Source: Alphaproteobacteria bacterium
Lineage (GTDB): Bacteria; Pseudomonadota; Alphaproteobacteria; Sphingomonadales; Kordiimonadaceae
Length of the DNA: 64,000 nucleotides
Reading direction: 5' to 3'
Assembly: GCA_021774735.1 (NCBI GenBank)
Contig: JAJFIS010000031.1
Coordinates: forward strand, 62,001 to 126,000
Shown: piece by piece, positions 29,611 to 37,911 of the stretch
Layout of the letters: each line of letters opens with the position of its first letter
How positions within the stretch are numbered: the first letter of the stretch is position 1
Program-made: the position numbers and the translations under genes
Notes under the pieces: generated by a model
Told to the model about the DNA's origin: nothing
Database searches by the model: none
The model's input: only the letters and a program-made list of their open reading frames with translations

Positions 29611-31188
29611 TCAAAGTTTAGAGCTAGTTTTTTGCCCCTCTTTTAATGCGTTAATCCTGTCCGAGTGTTTTCGGCGGGCGAGCTTGGATAATGGGCCAAG
29701 GGCGGCGGCATCATCTGCTTTGAAGCCATACCGCACCAGCACAGCCGTGGTAAATACCAAAAATACAAAGGCCATAGTGAAATTATAAGGTGGCGGAGGG
29801 GGAGTAAAGGATGATGTGGCGCTTAAGAATGCAGCACTCATAAAAGTAGCCATGGTCAAGGGTCGCCATAAATCTCTTGAGAAGGGCTTGATGTTAAATA
29901 GCCTCCACGACTGGATGGCATTTAATATTGCAGTAATGTTAAGCCCTGTTGCGGCGGCCACTGCCGCGCCGGATACACCGTAAATAGGAATGAGCCATGC
30001 ACTAATGATGATGAGGGCAACTAGCCCTGCAATGGCATTCAACACTGGTAACATGCGGTGGCCGAGGGTTTCAATGATCGCCGAAGCTGGGCCCGTTGCT
30101 GCTTCAACCATGCGGCCAAAGCATAAAATGATGATGGCATTGCTTGAGGCGGCAAAGTCTGGGCTGAGCGTCGCTAAAATATCATTGCGGCCAACGATGA
30201 GCAGCACACAGATTAAGATCGCGAATATCAAAGATAGCCGGGTAGCGAAGGCGAACATCTCTTGCAGTAGGTGGTGATCTCCGTGACCATCTTTCTCCGC
30301 AGCCATTGGTGCCATGACATATTCAAAGGTCATACGAACAGATTGCAATATGCTGGAAAGCCGCCGTGCGATTGAATAATAAGCGCCGGCAGATGCCCCT
30401 GCCGCACCGGGCAGCATGGTGTTCAGCACCAGAACCGGCAATTCAGATATGAGAAATTTTATGACATTACTCGGCATAATCGGCAGACCGTAATGCATCA
30501 GCTCGCGGGCAATTGGCCCATTTATCGAAGCTTTGAAAACGGTTTGTATAGGATAATATTTGGCGACTAGGTGGATGGAAAGCCCGGCTGACAATAAAGC
30601 ACTGAATATATGCGCTAAGAAAAGGCCATAGCTCATCCAGCCGAAAAGCGCAAAAGCCACACCAAGGATAAGCCGGAGGCCTTGTTCGTAAAATATTTTA
30701 ACTTTGACGTCGGGGCCAAACTTTCTAAGCGCCCTAATGGATGCGGTTGCGACCTCCACCGATGTCCAGAAGGGCAGCACCCAAATATAAACCCGGATGA
30801 TATTTTCCAGATGCACTTTGTCGGCGTCAGCGGCATTAATAACCGTTGATAGCCACGGCGCCATGAAGAAAACGATAGCCGAGAACAGAACTGAAATAAT
30901 GAAGGATATTTTGATCGCCGCTCCAACGCTAGTTGCTGCGTCATGCATGGATTGTTTAGGCACCATGCGTTGCAGCGCAACCGGCAGGGCAATTTCCGTG
31001 GCAGCAGAGCTGACTTTTACAATAGCCCAAAGAGCCGCAAATAGACCAAGCGTGGCACTGCCATAAGCCCAGGTGAAAATGAAAAGGCTAACGGCTTCTA
31101 CCAACGCCCCTAAGCGGGCTATTAGGGCAACCCCGGCACCACCGGCTACCCGACTACGCTCAACATGTTTGTCATGATCATCACTCAC
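29611..31188 (-). CDS. MOP/Wzx-type lipid flippase
   Basis: A 525-residue polytopic membrane protein with about 12-14 hydrophobic segments, resembling polysaccharide-biosynthesis flippases (MOP superfamily, Wzx/MurJ fold). These proteins move lipid-linked substrates across the inner membrane. There are no glycosyltransferase or polysaccharide genes nearby; it is coupled by a four-base overlap to the downstream end of the LptG-like gene and lies inside the sphingolipid locus. I infer that it flips ceramide or an intermediate to the periplasmic face. The first 15 residues are charged and cytoplasmic (MSDDHDKHVERSR) and the C-terminal 40 residues are basic. Confidence 0.75.
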   Translation of the reverse strand: MSDDHDKHVERSRVAGGAGVALIARLGALVEAVSLFIFTWAYGSATLGLFAALWAIVKVSSAATEIALPVALQRMVPKQSMHDAATSVGAAIKISFIISVLFSAIVFFMAPWLSTVINAADADKVHLENIIRVYIWVLPFWTSVEVATASIRALRKFGPDVKVKIFYEQGLRLILGVAFALFGWMSYGLFLAHIFSALLSAGLSIHLVAKYYPIQTVFKASINGPIARELMHYGLPIMPSNVIKFLISELPVLVLNTMLPGAAGASAGAYYSIARRLSSILQSVRMTFEYVMAPMAAEKDGHGDHHLLQEMFAFATRLSLIFAILICVLLIVGRNDILATLSPDFAASSNAIIILCFGRMVEAATGPASAIIETLGHRMLPVLNAIAGLVALIIISAWLIPIYGVSGAAVAAATGLNITAILNAIQSWRLFNIKPFSRDLWRPLTMATFMSAAFLSATSSFTPPPPPYNFTMAFVFLVFTTAVLVRYGFKADDAAALGPLSKLARRKHSDRINALKEGQKTSSKL

Positions 31189-32351
31189 GTAGTTACATTG
31201 TCCTTAAGTTTTAATGTCGCTGGGTTTATTCGGCCTTCTTCGGTGTTAAAGACCACAGCATATCCAAGGGTGAGGAAGACGAAGAAAGGGGCCCATGCAG
31301 CTAAAAAAGGTGGAGCTACGCCAAATTCACCCATGGCTAACATGAAATTATCGGCGACAAAAAATGTAAAGCCAAGGGCCATGCCAATGATGACGCGGAC
31401 AAACAAGGTGCCACCGCGCTGGACACCAAAAGCGGCGACAGCAGCGAGAAGCGGCATCAAAAGAGCAGCAGCGGGGGCAGCGAATTTTTGGTAAAAGCTC
31501 GCAAGCAACCTGCCAGATGGCAGCCCTTCTTCTTGTAGTTTAGAAATTGACCGATAGAGCGAAATAACATTGACATGTTTTGGTCTTATCGTCTGGGCTA
31601 GGAAACGCTCGGGCGGTGTTGCTATATCCCATTTTAAGGTAGGGAAAGATTCTAAAATGCGGCCATTCAGGTCAAATTTCCGAACCTCATGCAAGGTCCA
31701 TTCACCGTCTTGATGCCATGCAAAATCTGCCCTCGTTAAGCTTTTAAGCTTACCGTCTGCTGCGCGGTCATAAAGGGCAACTTTATCCAAAATAATTCTG
31801 TTGCGTTCCTTCGTCACAGATTCGACCAATATTATAAGCGAGCCTTCATTGACCCAAACCCGTTCAGCAATTTCGATCTGTGGCGGAAGGTCCACGGCAT
31901 AATCTTGCGATGCCCAATAGTCTAGTTCAGCGGTGGCGCGCACCACAACAATTTCATTAAACAGGAAATGCCCACTGGCAATTAGCGCCGATGCGAGGCC
32001 CAATGGCAATAAAATGCGGTGGGCAGAAAGACCAATGGCTTTCATGATGATAACTTCGCTGCTTTGGTTGAGCGTAGCCAAGGTAAGCAGGGTGGCAAGA
32101 AGGGTTACAAAAGGAGCAAATTGGCTAATTAATTGGGGCAGACGCAGGGCAACATAACTGGCAATGGAAGCTGCAGAGGCGCCTTCGGCGGCCATGATAG
32201 CATCGGACTGAGCCAAGAGATCAAGCATTTGCAGAACGGCCGCAAGACCAATCAGGATGCCAAAAAAACGGGTCATCAGCATTTTGACCATATAGCGACC
32301 AAGAGTACGTGATGGTAGAAAATAACGTCGTGCTTCCCGTAAAATACTCAT
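31185..32351 (-). CDS. LptG-like permease (LptF/LptG family)
   Basis: A 388-residue inner-membrane permease of the LptF/LptG family, with three N-terminal helices (residues about 20-115), a periplasmic beta-jellyroll domain (about 135-270) and three C-terminal helices (about 285-370). Canonical LptG works with LptF and the LptB2 ATPase to extract LPS from the inner membrane. It overlaps both the flippase and the LptF-like gene by four bases. No lptD, surA or pdxA is nearby, unlike the usual LPS locus, so this could be a paralogue serving sphingolipid export, or the cell's only pair placed elsewhere; I cannot decide between these. Confidence 0.8.
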   Translation of the reverse strand: MSILREARRYFLPSRTLGRYMVKMLMTRFFGILIGLAAVLQMLDLLAQSDAIMAAEGASAASIASYVALRLPQLISQFAPFVTLLATLLTLATLNQSSEVIIMKAIGLSAHRILLPLGLASALIASGHFLFNEIVVVRATAELDYWASQDYAVDLPPQIEIAERVWVNEGSLIILVESVTKERNRIILDKVALYDRAADGKLKSLTRADFAWHQDGEWTLHEVRKFDLNGRILESFPTLKWDIATPPERFLAQTIRPKHVNVISLYRSISKLQEEGLPSGRLLASFYQKFAAPAAALLMPLLAAVAAFGVQRGGTLFVRVIIGMALGFTFFVADNFMLAMGEFGVAPPFLAAWAPFFVFLTLGYAVVFNTEEGRINPATLKLKDNVTT

Positions 32352-33544
32352 GCTTCTTTAGCCCTTACTACCCATTTAGCGGCAATTCGAATGGGCTTAG
32401 AAATAACTTCCCAAGCGCGATTGAACCATTTCAATGGGTCAACGCCAACCCGGAAGGCAACCGTATAAAATAGGGCAAAACTTAGGGCCGCTAAAAGAGA
32501 AAATAATAGCCAAACACTGGTATAGGGCGAAGCAACATCTGTAGCGATTGCGGTTTCCATACCTTCCATCAGCTCATTATATAATACCAAAATGAAAAGC
32601 CCAATCACCAGCCCTGTGGATTTACCCGTTCGTTTATTAGTTAAGCCCATGGGGATAGCCAAAAAGGGTAAGATCAAAAAAGTAAGGCTATGCATTAAGC
32701 GCCAGTGGAAATTAGCCTGGTAAGCCAATTGTTGTTTTTTGTCGAGAGCGGGGCTATCCATGTTTTGCCAGAGTTCAGGCAAGGTTTGTTCCAACTCTTC
32801 TCCCATTCGTCCGCGAAAGGGTTCAGCCGTAGGTAATTTTATTTTCAAGTCTTGCTGCTCAACGCGCAGAACACGTGGCTTGCTTTGATTTTCATTTAGC
32901 TCCACCAGCACTCCGTCATAAAGCCGCAAAATGATAGTATTTTGATCGCTGGTGGAAAAGAACCCGCCGCGTTTTGCTGAAATGGCCGTGGTTTTATTGC
33001 CATTGCGACGTTCCATGAAAATACCAACCAAGTCAGCCCCTTGGTTATGGGATTCGTCAATACGCAAGACAACATTGTCGCCAAACTCGACAAATTCACC
33101 AACCCTGATACTTGCCCCCAGCGCCCCACTACGCAGATCAAAAACCATGCCCCGGTAATTATAGCGGCTATGGGGCTGCACCCAGCCAACCAGCACGGTA
33201 TTGATCACCAACAACAGCATAGCTAACAATAACGCTGGGCGGACAAGCCGACTAAGGCCAAGGCCCGCTGATGTCATGGCGTCATATTCACTAGACAGGG
33301 ATATTTTTCTAAAAGCGAGCAATATACCCAGGAAAAGGCCTATGGGCAGTGCAAGGCCTAAGTAATGCGGCAATAGGTTTGCCAGCATGCTCCAAACAAC
33401 ATCAACAGGGCCACCCTGATTGACGACAAAATCAAATAGGCGCAGCATTCGCTCCAAAACCAAAAGCAGGGCGGCAATACCCAGCGTCGCGCTTAGGGGC
33501 GTAATGATTTGCTTAATAACATAGCGGTCAAGACGGGTTAACAT
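32348..33544 (-). CDS. LptF-like permease (LptF/LptG family)
   Basis: A 398-residue partner of the preceding permease, with the same layout: membrane helices at about 15-115 (MLTRLDRYVIKQIITPLSATLGIAALLLV is typical of LptF), a periplasmic beta domain at about 130-260, and C-terminal helices at about 280-370. It is first in the flippase-containing minus-strand run, and the start lies 206 bases from the divergent DUF2141 gene. As above, the lack of lptD or lptA/B/C nearby and the sphingolipid surroundings suggest a role in moving ceramide lipids, which is an inference. Confidence 0.8.
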   Translation of the reverse strand: MLTRLDRYVIKQIITPLSATLGIAALLLVLERMLRLFDFVVNQGGPVDVVWSMLANLLPHYLGLALPIGLFLGILLAFRKISLSSEYDAMTSAGLGLSRLVRPALLLAMLLLVINTVLVGWVQPHSRYNYRGMVFDLRSGALGASIRVGEFVEFGDNVVLRIDESHNQGADLVGIFMERRNGNKTTAISAKRGGFFSTSDQNTIILRLYDGVLVELNENQSKPRVLRVEQQDLKIKLPTAEPFRGRMGEELEQTLPELWQNMDSPALDKKQQLAYQANFHWRLMHSLTFLILPFLAIPMGLTNKRTGKSTGLVIGLFILVLYNELMEGMETAIATDVASPYTSVWLLFSLLAALSFALFYTVAFRVGVDPLKWFNRAWEVISKPIRIAAKWVVRAKEA

Positions 33545-33750
33545 TTGGTGGGTAGACCCTTGAAGTTAAATTGCATATCCAAACTGTGACTGTTACAAGT
33601 GGCAGTAGGTCACGGTAATGTGGCCATAAGCTACTGGTAATACGGCGAAAGCATGATGCTTTATACTCAATTTCGCAATAGAAACGACATAATTCTGCCA
33701 CCATGTGGGTGCTTTTTTACCAGCGAATGTTTGTTATTGGAGTTTTAGTA

Positions 33751-34317
33751 ATGCAAAATCAATTTTCTGGACGCGGTTTTATGGGCGTCAGTCTTGCCGC
33801 TTTGTTGCTTTCTTCCGTCGTTAATAGCACGGAAATACAGGCAATGGACGCTGAGAAATCAGACACGGAGGTTACCTCTGTTTCTGACCAATGCTCGGCG
33901 GATACGGGTGAAGCTAAGGTAAAAATGCATATAACAAATATCATGAGCGCTGAAGGTAATATCCGGGTTCAAGCATATAGTGATGCCCCTGAAGAGTTTT
34001 TGGAAAAAGGCAAGAAGCTGTTTCGCTATGAAGTGAAAGCACAGGAAGAAGGAAATTTTCTATGTGTGTCAATGCCGGCCCCGGGGCGCTATGCACTTGT
34101 GGTGCTGCATGACCGCAATGCCAATGGTAAAGCAGATTTCTTTTCCGAAGGATTTGGCTTTTCCAATAACCCCAAACTTGGCCTAGCAAAGCCTGACCAT
34201 GATGAAGTCGTGATGAGCACTCCTGAAGGGGTCACCGAAATATCGGTTAAATTGACGTATATTTTGGGCGGCGATGAGGAAAATGCTAAAAAACGCCGCC
34301 GGTCACGCCGCCGTTGA
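33751..34317 (+). CDS. DUF2141 secreted protein, CpgA-type candidate
   Basis: A 188-residue exported protein. It starts with a signal peptide (basic MQNQFSGRG, then the hydrophobic GVSLAALLLSSVV, with likely cleavage near IQA). The mature part has a DUF2141-like beta domain with VKMHITNIMSAEGNIRVQAYS and YALVVLHDRNANGKADFF, whose Asp/Asn-rich turn could bind calcium. It ends with a striking basic tail, KKRRRSRRR. I start at 33751 since GGAG lies eight bases upstream; an upstream in-frame start at 33703 lacks this. It heads the plus-strand trio with a lipid kinase and a nucleotidyltransferase-like gene, the arrangement I recall for Caulobacter cpgABC. Confidence 0.65.
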   Translation: MQNQFSGRGFMGVSLAALLLSSVVNSTEIQAMDAEKSDTEVTSVSDQCSADTGEAKVKMHITNIMSAEGNIRVQAYSDAPEEFLEKGKKLFRYEVKAQEEGNFLCVSMPAPGRYALVVLHDRNANGKADFFSEGFGFSNNPKLGLAKPDHDEVVMSTPEGVTEISVKLTYILGGDEENAKKRRRSRRR

Positions 34318-34400
34318 GCTCAGCGTATTTTGGGCTACCCATTGAAATAGTCGCTTTAGTCGGTTACATAGCTGACAGCTTATAAAAAAATGGCTTAGGT

Positions 34401-35399
34401 ATGGTCCAAGAACTTCAAAATATGCGCTCTGGTTTAGAGGTGCCTTTGGTGGCAATAATCTCTAATCCCAAGAGCACTACCAATATGGCGCGTATTGGTA
34501 AGATCCGTACGATTGTTGATGCGGCGCATGGCGTACTTCATTTTGAGCTTGATGGCATAGAAAGTATTGATGATGCCCTTAGCTTATTTAATAGGGCAAA
34601 GCCTGCTTTGATTATTATTAATGGTGGAGATGGAACAGTTGGTGCAGTTTTGGCGTCCATTTTCTATAGTGGAATTTTAGATATTGTGCCGCCAATAGCA
34701 ATTTTGCCCGGGGGCAAGACCAATATGACCGCAGCGGATCTTGGCTCCAAAGGACGGCCAGATAAAATGCTGGAGCGCTTATTGAAATTAGTGCGTGAAG
34801 GGCGGCTAGCGGAGAGCTTAACCAAGCGTAATTTGATAGAAATGGATTTAGGCGACGGGAAACGCCCTCAAGTTGGTACCTTTTTTGGCACAGCAGGGGT
34901 GGTGCGCGGTATTCATTGGTGCCGAGAGCATGCATACTCAAAAAACATGCCGCTGTTTATTTCGCATCTTTATGCCATGTCACGGCTGTTTATGTCAGGC
35001 TTTGGCCTTAGCCGTGGTGAAAACCTTCTATCGTCGGAAGACATGAAAATATACATCCGTAACGGTGGACGTTTAGAAGGTAAATACGCCTCTGTCCTTG
35101 CTACAACTTTGGATGACTTACTCTTTGGCTTGCGCCCCTACGGCAAAGAAGGCTCTGGTGGTCTTCGCTTCTCAGCTGTTGATGTTGGTGGTGGCAATCT
35201 ATTTAGGGCCTTGAAGGGGTTAATTACCGGCTCATTTGGCCGCAAGGGCATCCAGGGCGTTCAAGTGCGCCGGTCTGACGAAATCCGCATTGAAGGGAAC
35301 GAGCCGGTCACCTTAGACGGTGAAATGTTTGACCCAGTGGAGGGAAAGCCGATCACTTTGCGTGGTGACAAAGCTTTAACCTTCGTAAAATTACCATAA
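34401..35399 (+). CDS. Diacylglycerol/ceramide kinase family protein, CpgB-type candidate
   Basis: A 332-residue lipid kinase of the DAGK-catalytic fold. The ATP-binding signature IIINGGDGTV is at about 71-80 and PGGKTNMTAADLG at about 103-115; the C-terminal beta-sandwich closes with EPVTLDGEMF, the usual family end. In Caulobacter a kinase of this type (CpgB) phosphorylates ceramide in making ceramide phosphoglycerate lipids. Placement beside serine palmitoyltransferase favours ceramide over diacylglycerol as substrate, but that is inferred. The next gene begins 12 bases after the stop. Confidence 0.75.
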   Translation: MVQELQNMRSGLEVPLVAIISNPKSTTNMARIGKIRTIVDAAHGVLHFELDGIESIDDALSLFNRAKPALIIINGGDGTVGAVLASIFYSGILDIVPPIAILPGGKTNMTAADLGSKGRPDKMLERLLKLVREGRLAESLTKRNLIEMDLGDGKRPQVGTFFGTAGVVRGIHWCREHAYSKNMPLFISHLYAMSRLFMSGFGLSRGENLLSSEDMKIYIRNGGRLEGKYASVLATTLDDLLFGLRPYGKEGSGGLRFSAVDVGGGNLFRALKGLITGSFGRKGIQGVQVRRSDEIRIEGNEPVTLDGEMFDPVEGKPITLRGDKALTFVKLP

Positions 35400-35411
35400 G
35401 ATTGATCGAGG

Positions 35412-36353
35412 ATGAGCCAGCAAGATAGCAACGCCCCACTGACAGATTTCATCCTGCAGGAATGGGACCGCGAGGTCCCTCCTCAGGTGATGGTGGCGGC
35501 AGAAGACATTGCGAAGCGTTTCGGTGACCATGTTGCGGGCATCATATTTTACGGCTCATGCCTGCGAACGGGCGAAATAATTGATAAAGTATTAGATTTT
35601 TATGTGATCGTGGACAGTTACCGCGCAGCTTATGGGGGCTTTATGTTGGCGGCGGCGAATAAGATTTTGCCGCCAAATGTCTTTTACCATGAAATTGAGG
35701 ATGAGGGTATTATCTTACGCTCTAAATATGCGGTTTTGAGCGTTGAAGATTATTCTTTTCGAGTGTCAGAAAATTGTTTGAATGTGTCGGTTTGGGCGCG
35801 TTTTTGTCAGCCTGCCATGCTGTTGTTGGCCAGAGACGGCGATATTCGTAACCAACTTGCATCTGATACAGCAACAGCGGCGATAACAATGTTACGCGCT
35901 GCACTACCATTTGTGCCACGACCTGTAACCAGTCAAAGCCTGTGGGTTACAGCTTTTGACTTGACGTATGGCGCTGAGCTGCGGTCGGAAAAAGAGGGTA
36001 AGGGCACCGAGATTTACCTGCTAGATCAGGCGCGTTATGACGCTGCTATGTCGCATATTTTACCACTACTTGGTCAGGGTTTGACCGATGAGCAACATAG
36101 CCAGCCAGCCCCATCACCAAAGCGCGCGGCATCGTTAAAATGGTTCTTCAGACGCTTTAACGGTAAAATAGTTAGCCTTTTGCGATTGATTAAGGCATCG
36201 ATGACATTTGATGGTGGCATTGATTATATGGCCTGGAAAATATCGCGCCATTCAGGGGTTGAGATTGAAGTGACAGACCGTATGCGCAAACATCCGGTCA
36301 TCTCAGGTCTTGGCCTTTTTTGGAGTTTGAAGCGCAAAGGTGCTTTCAAATAA
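35412..36353 (+). CDS. Nucleotidyltransferase-like protein, CpgC-type candidate
   Basis: A 313-residue protein with a nucleotidyltransferase-like block near the N terminus: IIFYGSCLRTG (about 44-54) followed by DFYVIVD (62-68), which resembles the GS...D motif of Tam41-type CDP-diacylglycerol synthases. The rest is unfamiliar, with a basic stretch near residue 240 (KWFFRRFNGKI). It lies directly after the lipid kinase, so activation of ceramide phosphate or of a glycerol headgroup with a nucleotide is an attractive guess. I do not assign a reaction. The convergent spt gene ends 41 bases downstream. Confidence 0.55.
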   Translation: MSQQDSNAPLTDFILQEWDREVPPQVMVAAEDIAKRFGDHVAGIIFYGSCLRTGEIIDKVLDFYVIVDSYRAAYGGFMLAAANKILPPNVFYHEIEDEGIILRSKYAVLSVEDYSFRVSENCLNVSVWARFCQPAMLLLARDGDIRNQLASDTATAAITMLRAALPFVPRPVTSQSLWVTAFDLTYGAELRSEKEGKGTEIYLLDQARYDAAMSHILPLLGQGLTDEQHSQPAPSPKRAASLKWFFRRFNGKIVSLLRLIKASMTFDGGIDYMAWKISRHSGVEIEVTDRMRKHPVISGLGLFWSLKRKGAFK

Positions 36354-36393
36354 ACATCAGCAGAATATCGGCTTACATATTTAACTTAAATTA

Positions 36394-37593
36394 CTAGTTT
36401 AACTCTAAGCCAATCTTTTTAGCGGTTCTTATGAAGCGTTCTATAATTTGGTCAATTTGCTCGCTGGTGTGCTGAGCACATATGGAAACTCGCATCAGAT
36501 TGATGCCCACAGGGGTGGCTGGTGGCACCGCCATATTCACATAGACGCCCTCTAACATTAATTGTTCCCAAAAGTGGGTAGCAACCATCATGTCAGGTAA
36601 ATTAACAGCGATGATTGGGCTTTCAGCACTTTCTGTGGCTAAGTTAAAACCAGCATTTTTTAAGCCGCCATGCAATCGATTGGCGTTGCCCCAAAGATGC
36701 GCCATGCGATTACCGGAGCGAGAGAAGGAGCGAACAGCTTCCATTGCACCGGCTATTACACTTGGGGGTAGGCTAGCAGTGAATACATAGGGCCTACAGG
36801 CATAGCGCAATATATCAAACTTAGGGTTATTGGATACACAGAAACCACCAACAGTCCCAACAGATTTACTGAATGTGCCGACGGTATAATCAACTAAATG
36901 CTCGACACCTTGTTGCTCTGCGATGCCACGGCCATGTTCGCCGCAATAGCCCATGGAATGAGCCTCATCGACGAGAGTGGTGCAGCCGTAATTTTTAGCA
37001 ATTGCCAACATCTCTTTTAAGGGCGCTGTATCGCCAATCATTGAATATATGCCTTCAACTACGAGCAATTTTCCCGCGTCCTCAGGCAAGCGCTTTAATC
37101 GGCGTTCCATATGGTCAATATTGTTATGTTTGAAGCGCACCGTGGAGGCATTGCCCAATGCACAGCCATCATAAATTGAGGCATGACTGTCCGCATCAAT
37201 GATGACGAAATCATCTTTACCGGCAAGGGTGGAGATCATGCCTAAATTGGCTTGATACCCAGTGGAAAATACCATGCAATGGGCTTGGTCGTAAAATTCA
37301 GCTATTGTTTTTTCTAGGTTTTTGTGGCCCGAGTAAGTGCCATTTAAAACCCGTGATCCCGTGGTGCCTGTACCTTGGGTCTCTAAGGCATGTTTAGCCG
37401 CATTTAAGGCATCTTCATTAAAGGTCATGCCCATATAATTATTGGTGCCGGCTAAAATGGTTTTTCGGCCTCCAATAACAGCTTCGGTTTCAGACAAAAT
37501 CTCTTCGATGACCACAGTAAAGGGGTCAATATTTTCAAAGGGAAGGGAAGCACGTTGTTGAACAATGTGGTCAAATTTATCGAGCAAATCCAT
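36394..37593 (-). CDS. spt: Serine palmitoyltransferase
   Basis: PLP-dependent alpha-oxoamine synthase that condenses serine with an acyl thioester to give the 3-keto sphingoid base, the first step of sphingolipid synthesis. The 399-residue protein has the PLP lysine at Lys243 in GTFSKSVGTVGGF, identical in style to the Sphingomonas enzyme, plus VDEAHSMG (Asp209, His212) and the stacking His137 in DADSHASIYDG. Close relatives include KBL and BioF, but the dedicated acyl carrier protein five bases upstream, CerR and an acyl-ACP synthetase make SPT much the best call. No signal peptide; cytoplasmic. Confidence 0.9.
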   Translation of the reverse strand: MDLLDKFDHIVQQRASLPFENIDPFTVVIEEILSETEAVIGGRKTILAGTNNYMGMTFNEDALNAAKHALETQGTGTTGSRVLNGTYSGHKNLEKTIAEFYDQAHCMVFSTGYQANLGMISTLAGKDDFVIIDADSHASIYDGCALGNASTVRFKHNNIDHMERRLKRLPEDAGKLLVVEGIYSMIGDTAPLKEMLAIAKNYGCTTLVDEAHSMGYCGEHGRGIAEQQGVEHLVDYTVGTFSKSVGTVGGFCVSNNPKFDILRYACRPYVFTASLPPSVIAGAMEAVRSFSRSGNRMAHLWGNANRLHGGLKNAGFNLATESAESPIIAVNLPDMMVATHFWEQLMLEGVYVNMAVPPATPVGINLMRVSICAQHTSEQIDQIIERFIRTAKKIGLELN

Positions 37594-37598
37594 GGGAT

Positions 37599-37847
37599 TT
37601 AAGCGCCTTTTGTAAGAATTTTTTCAACAGCATCTGTGACATGCTGGACCGTTTCAAGATCAGGTAGGAGGTTCAGCGGGATCAGAATATCAAATTCATC
37701 TTCAATCTCAGCCACCAAGTCCATGACTGTTAAGCTATCCATTTCCAAGTCATGTTGGAAAGTGGTGCCGGGTTGAACTTCAGTGCCTGTCTTGTTTAGA
37801 GGGGCTATCAAGGTGCAAATCTTGGTAAAAATTTCTGCGTTCGTCAT
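37599..37847 (-). CDS. acpR: Dedicated acyl carrier protein for sphingolipid synthesis (AcpR-type)
   Basis: An 82-residue acidic acyl carrier protein. The phosphopantetheine attachment site is Ser38 in LEMDSLTVMDL. It differs from housekeeping AcpP, whose site is DSLDTVEL. It precedes spt by five bases and probably hands its acyl group to it, as described for Caulobacter AcpR with the synthetase AasR. Both partners are present here. Confidence 0.85.
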   Translation of the reverse strand: MTNAEIFTKICTLIAPLNKTGTEVQPGTTFQHDLEMDSLTVMDLVAEIEDEFDILIPLNLLPDLETVQHVTDAVEKILTKGA

Positions 37848-37911
37848 TCTTTTTCCGAAACTAGTTCAACACAATAGCTCAAGCATATATATACTGTCTG
37901 AGCGGACAATA

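Noticed and set aside
29611-31188. An O-antigen or polysaccharide cluster centred on the MOP protein.
   Set aside because: No glycosyltransferase, ligase, polymerase or sugar-nucleotide genes are nearby; the surrounding genes are for sphingolipids.
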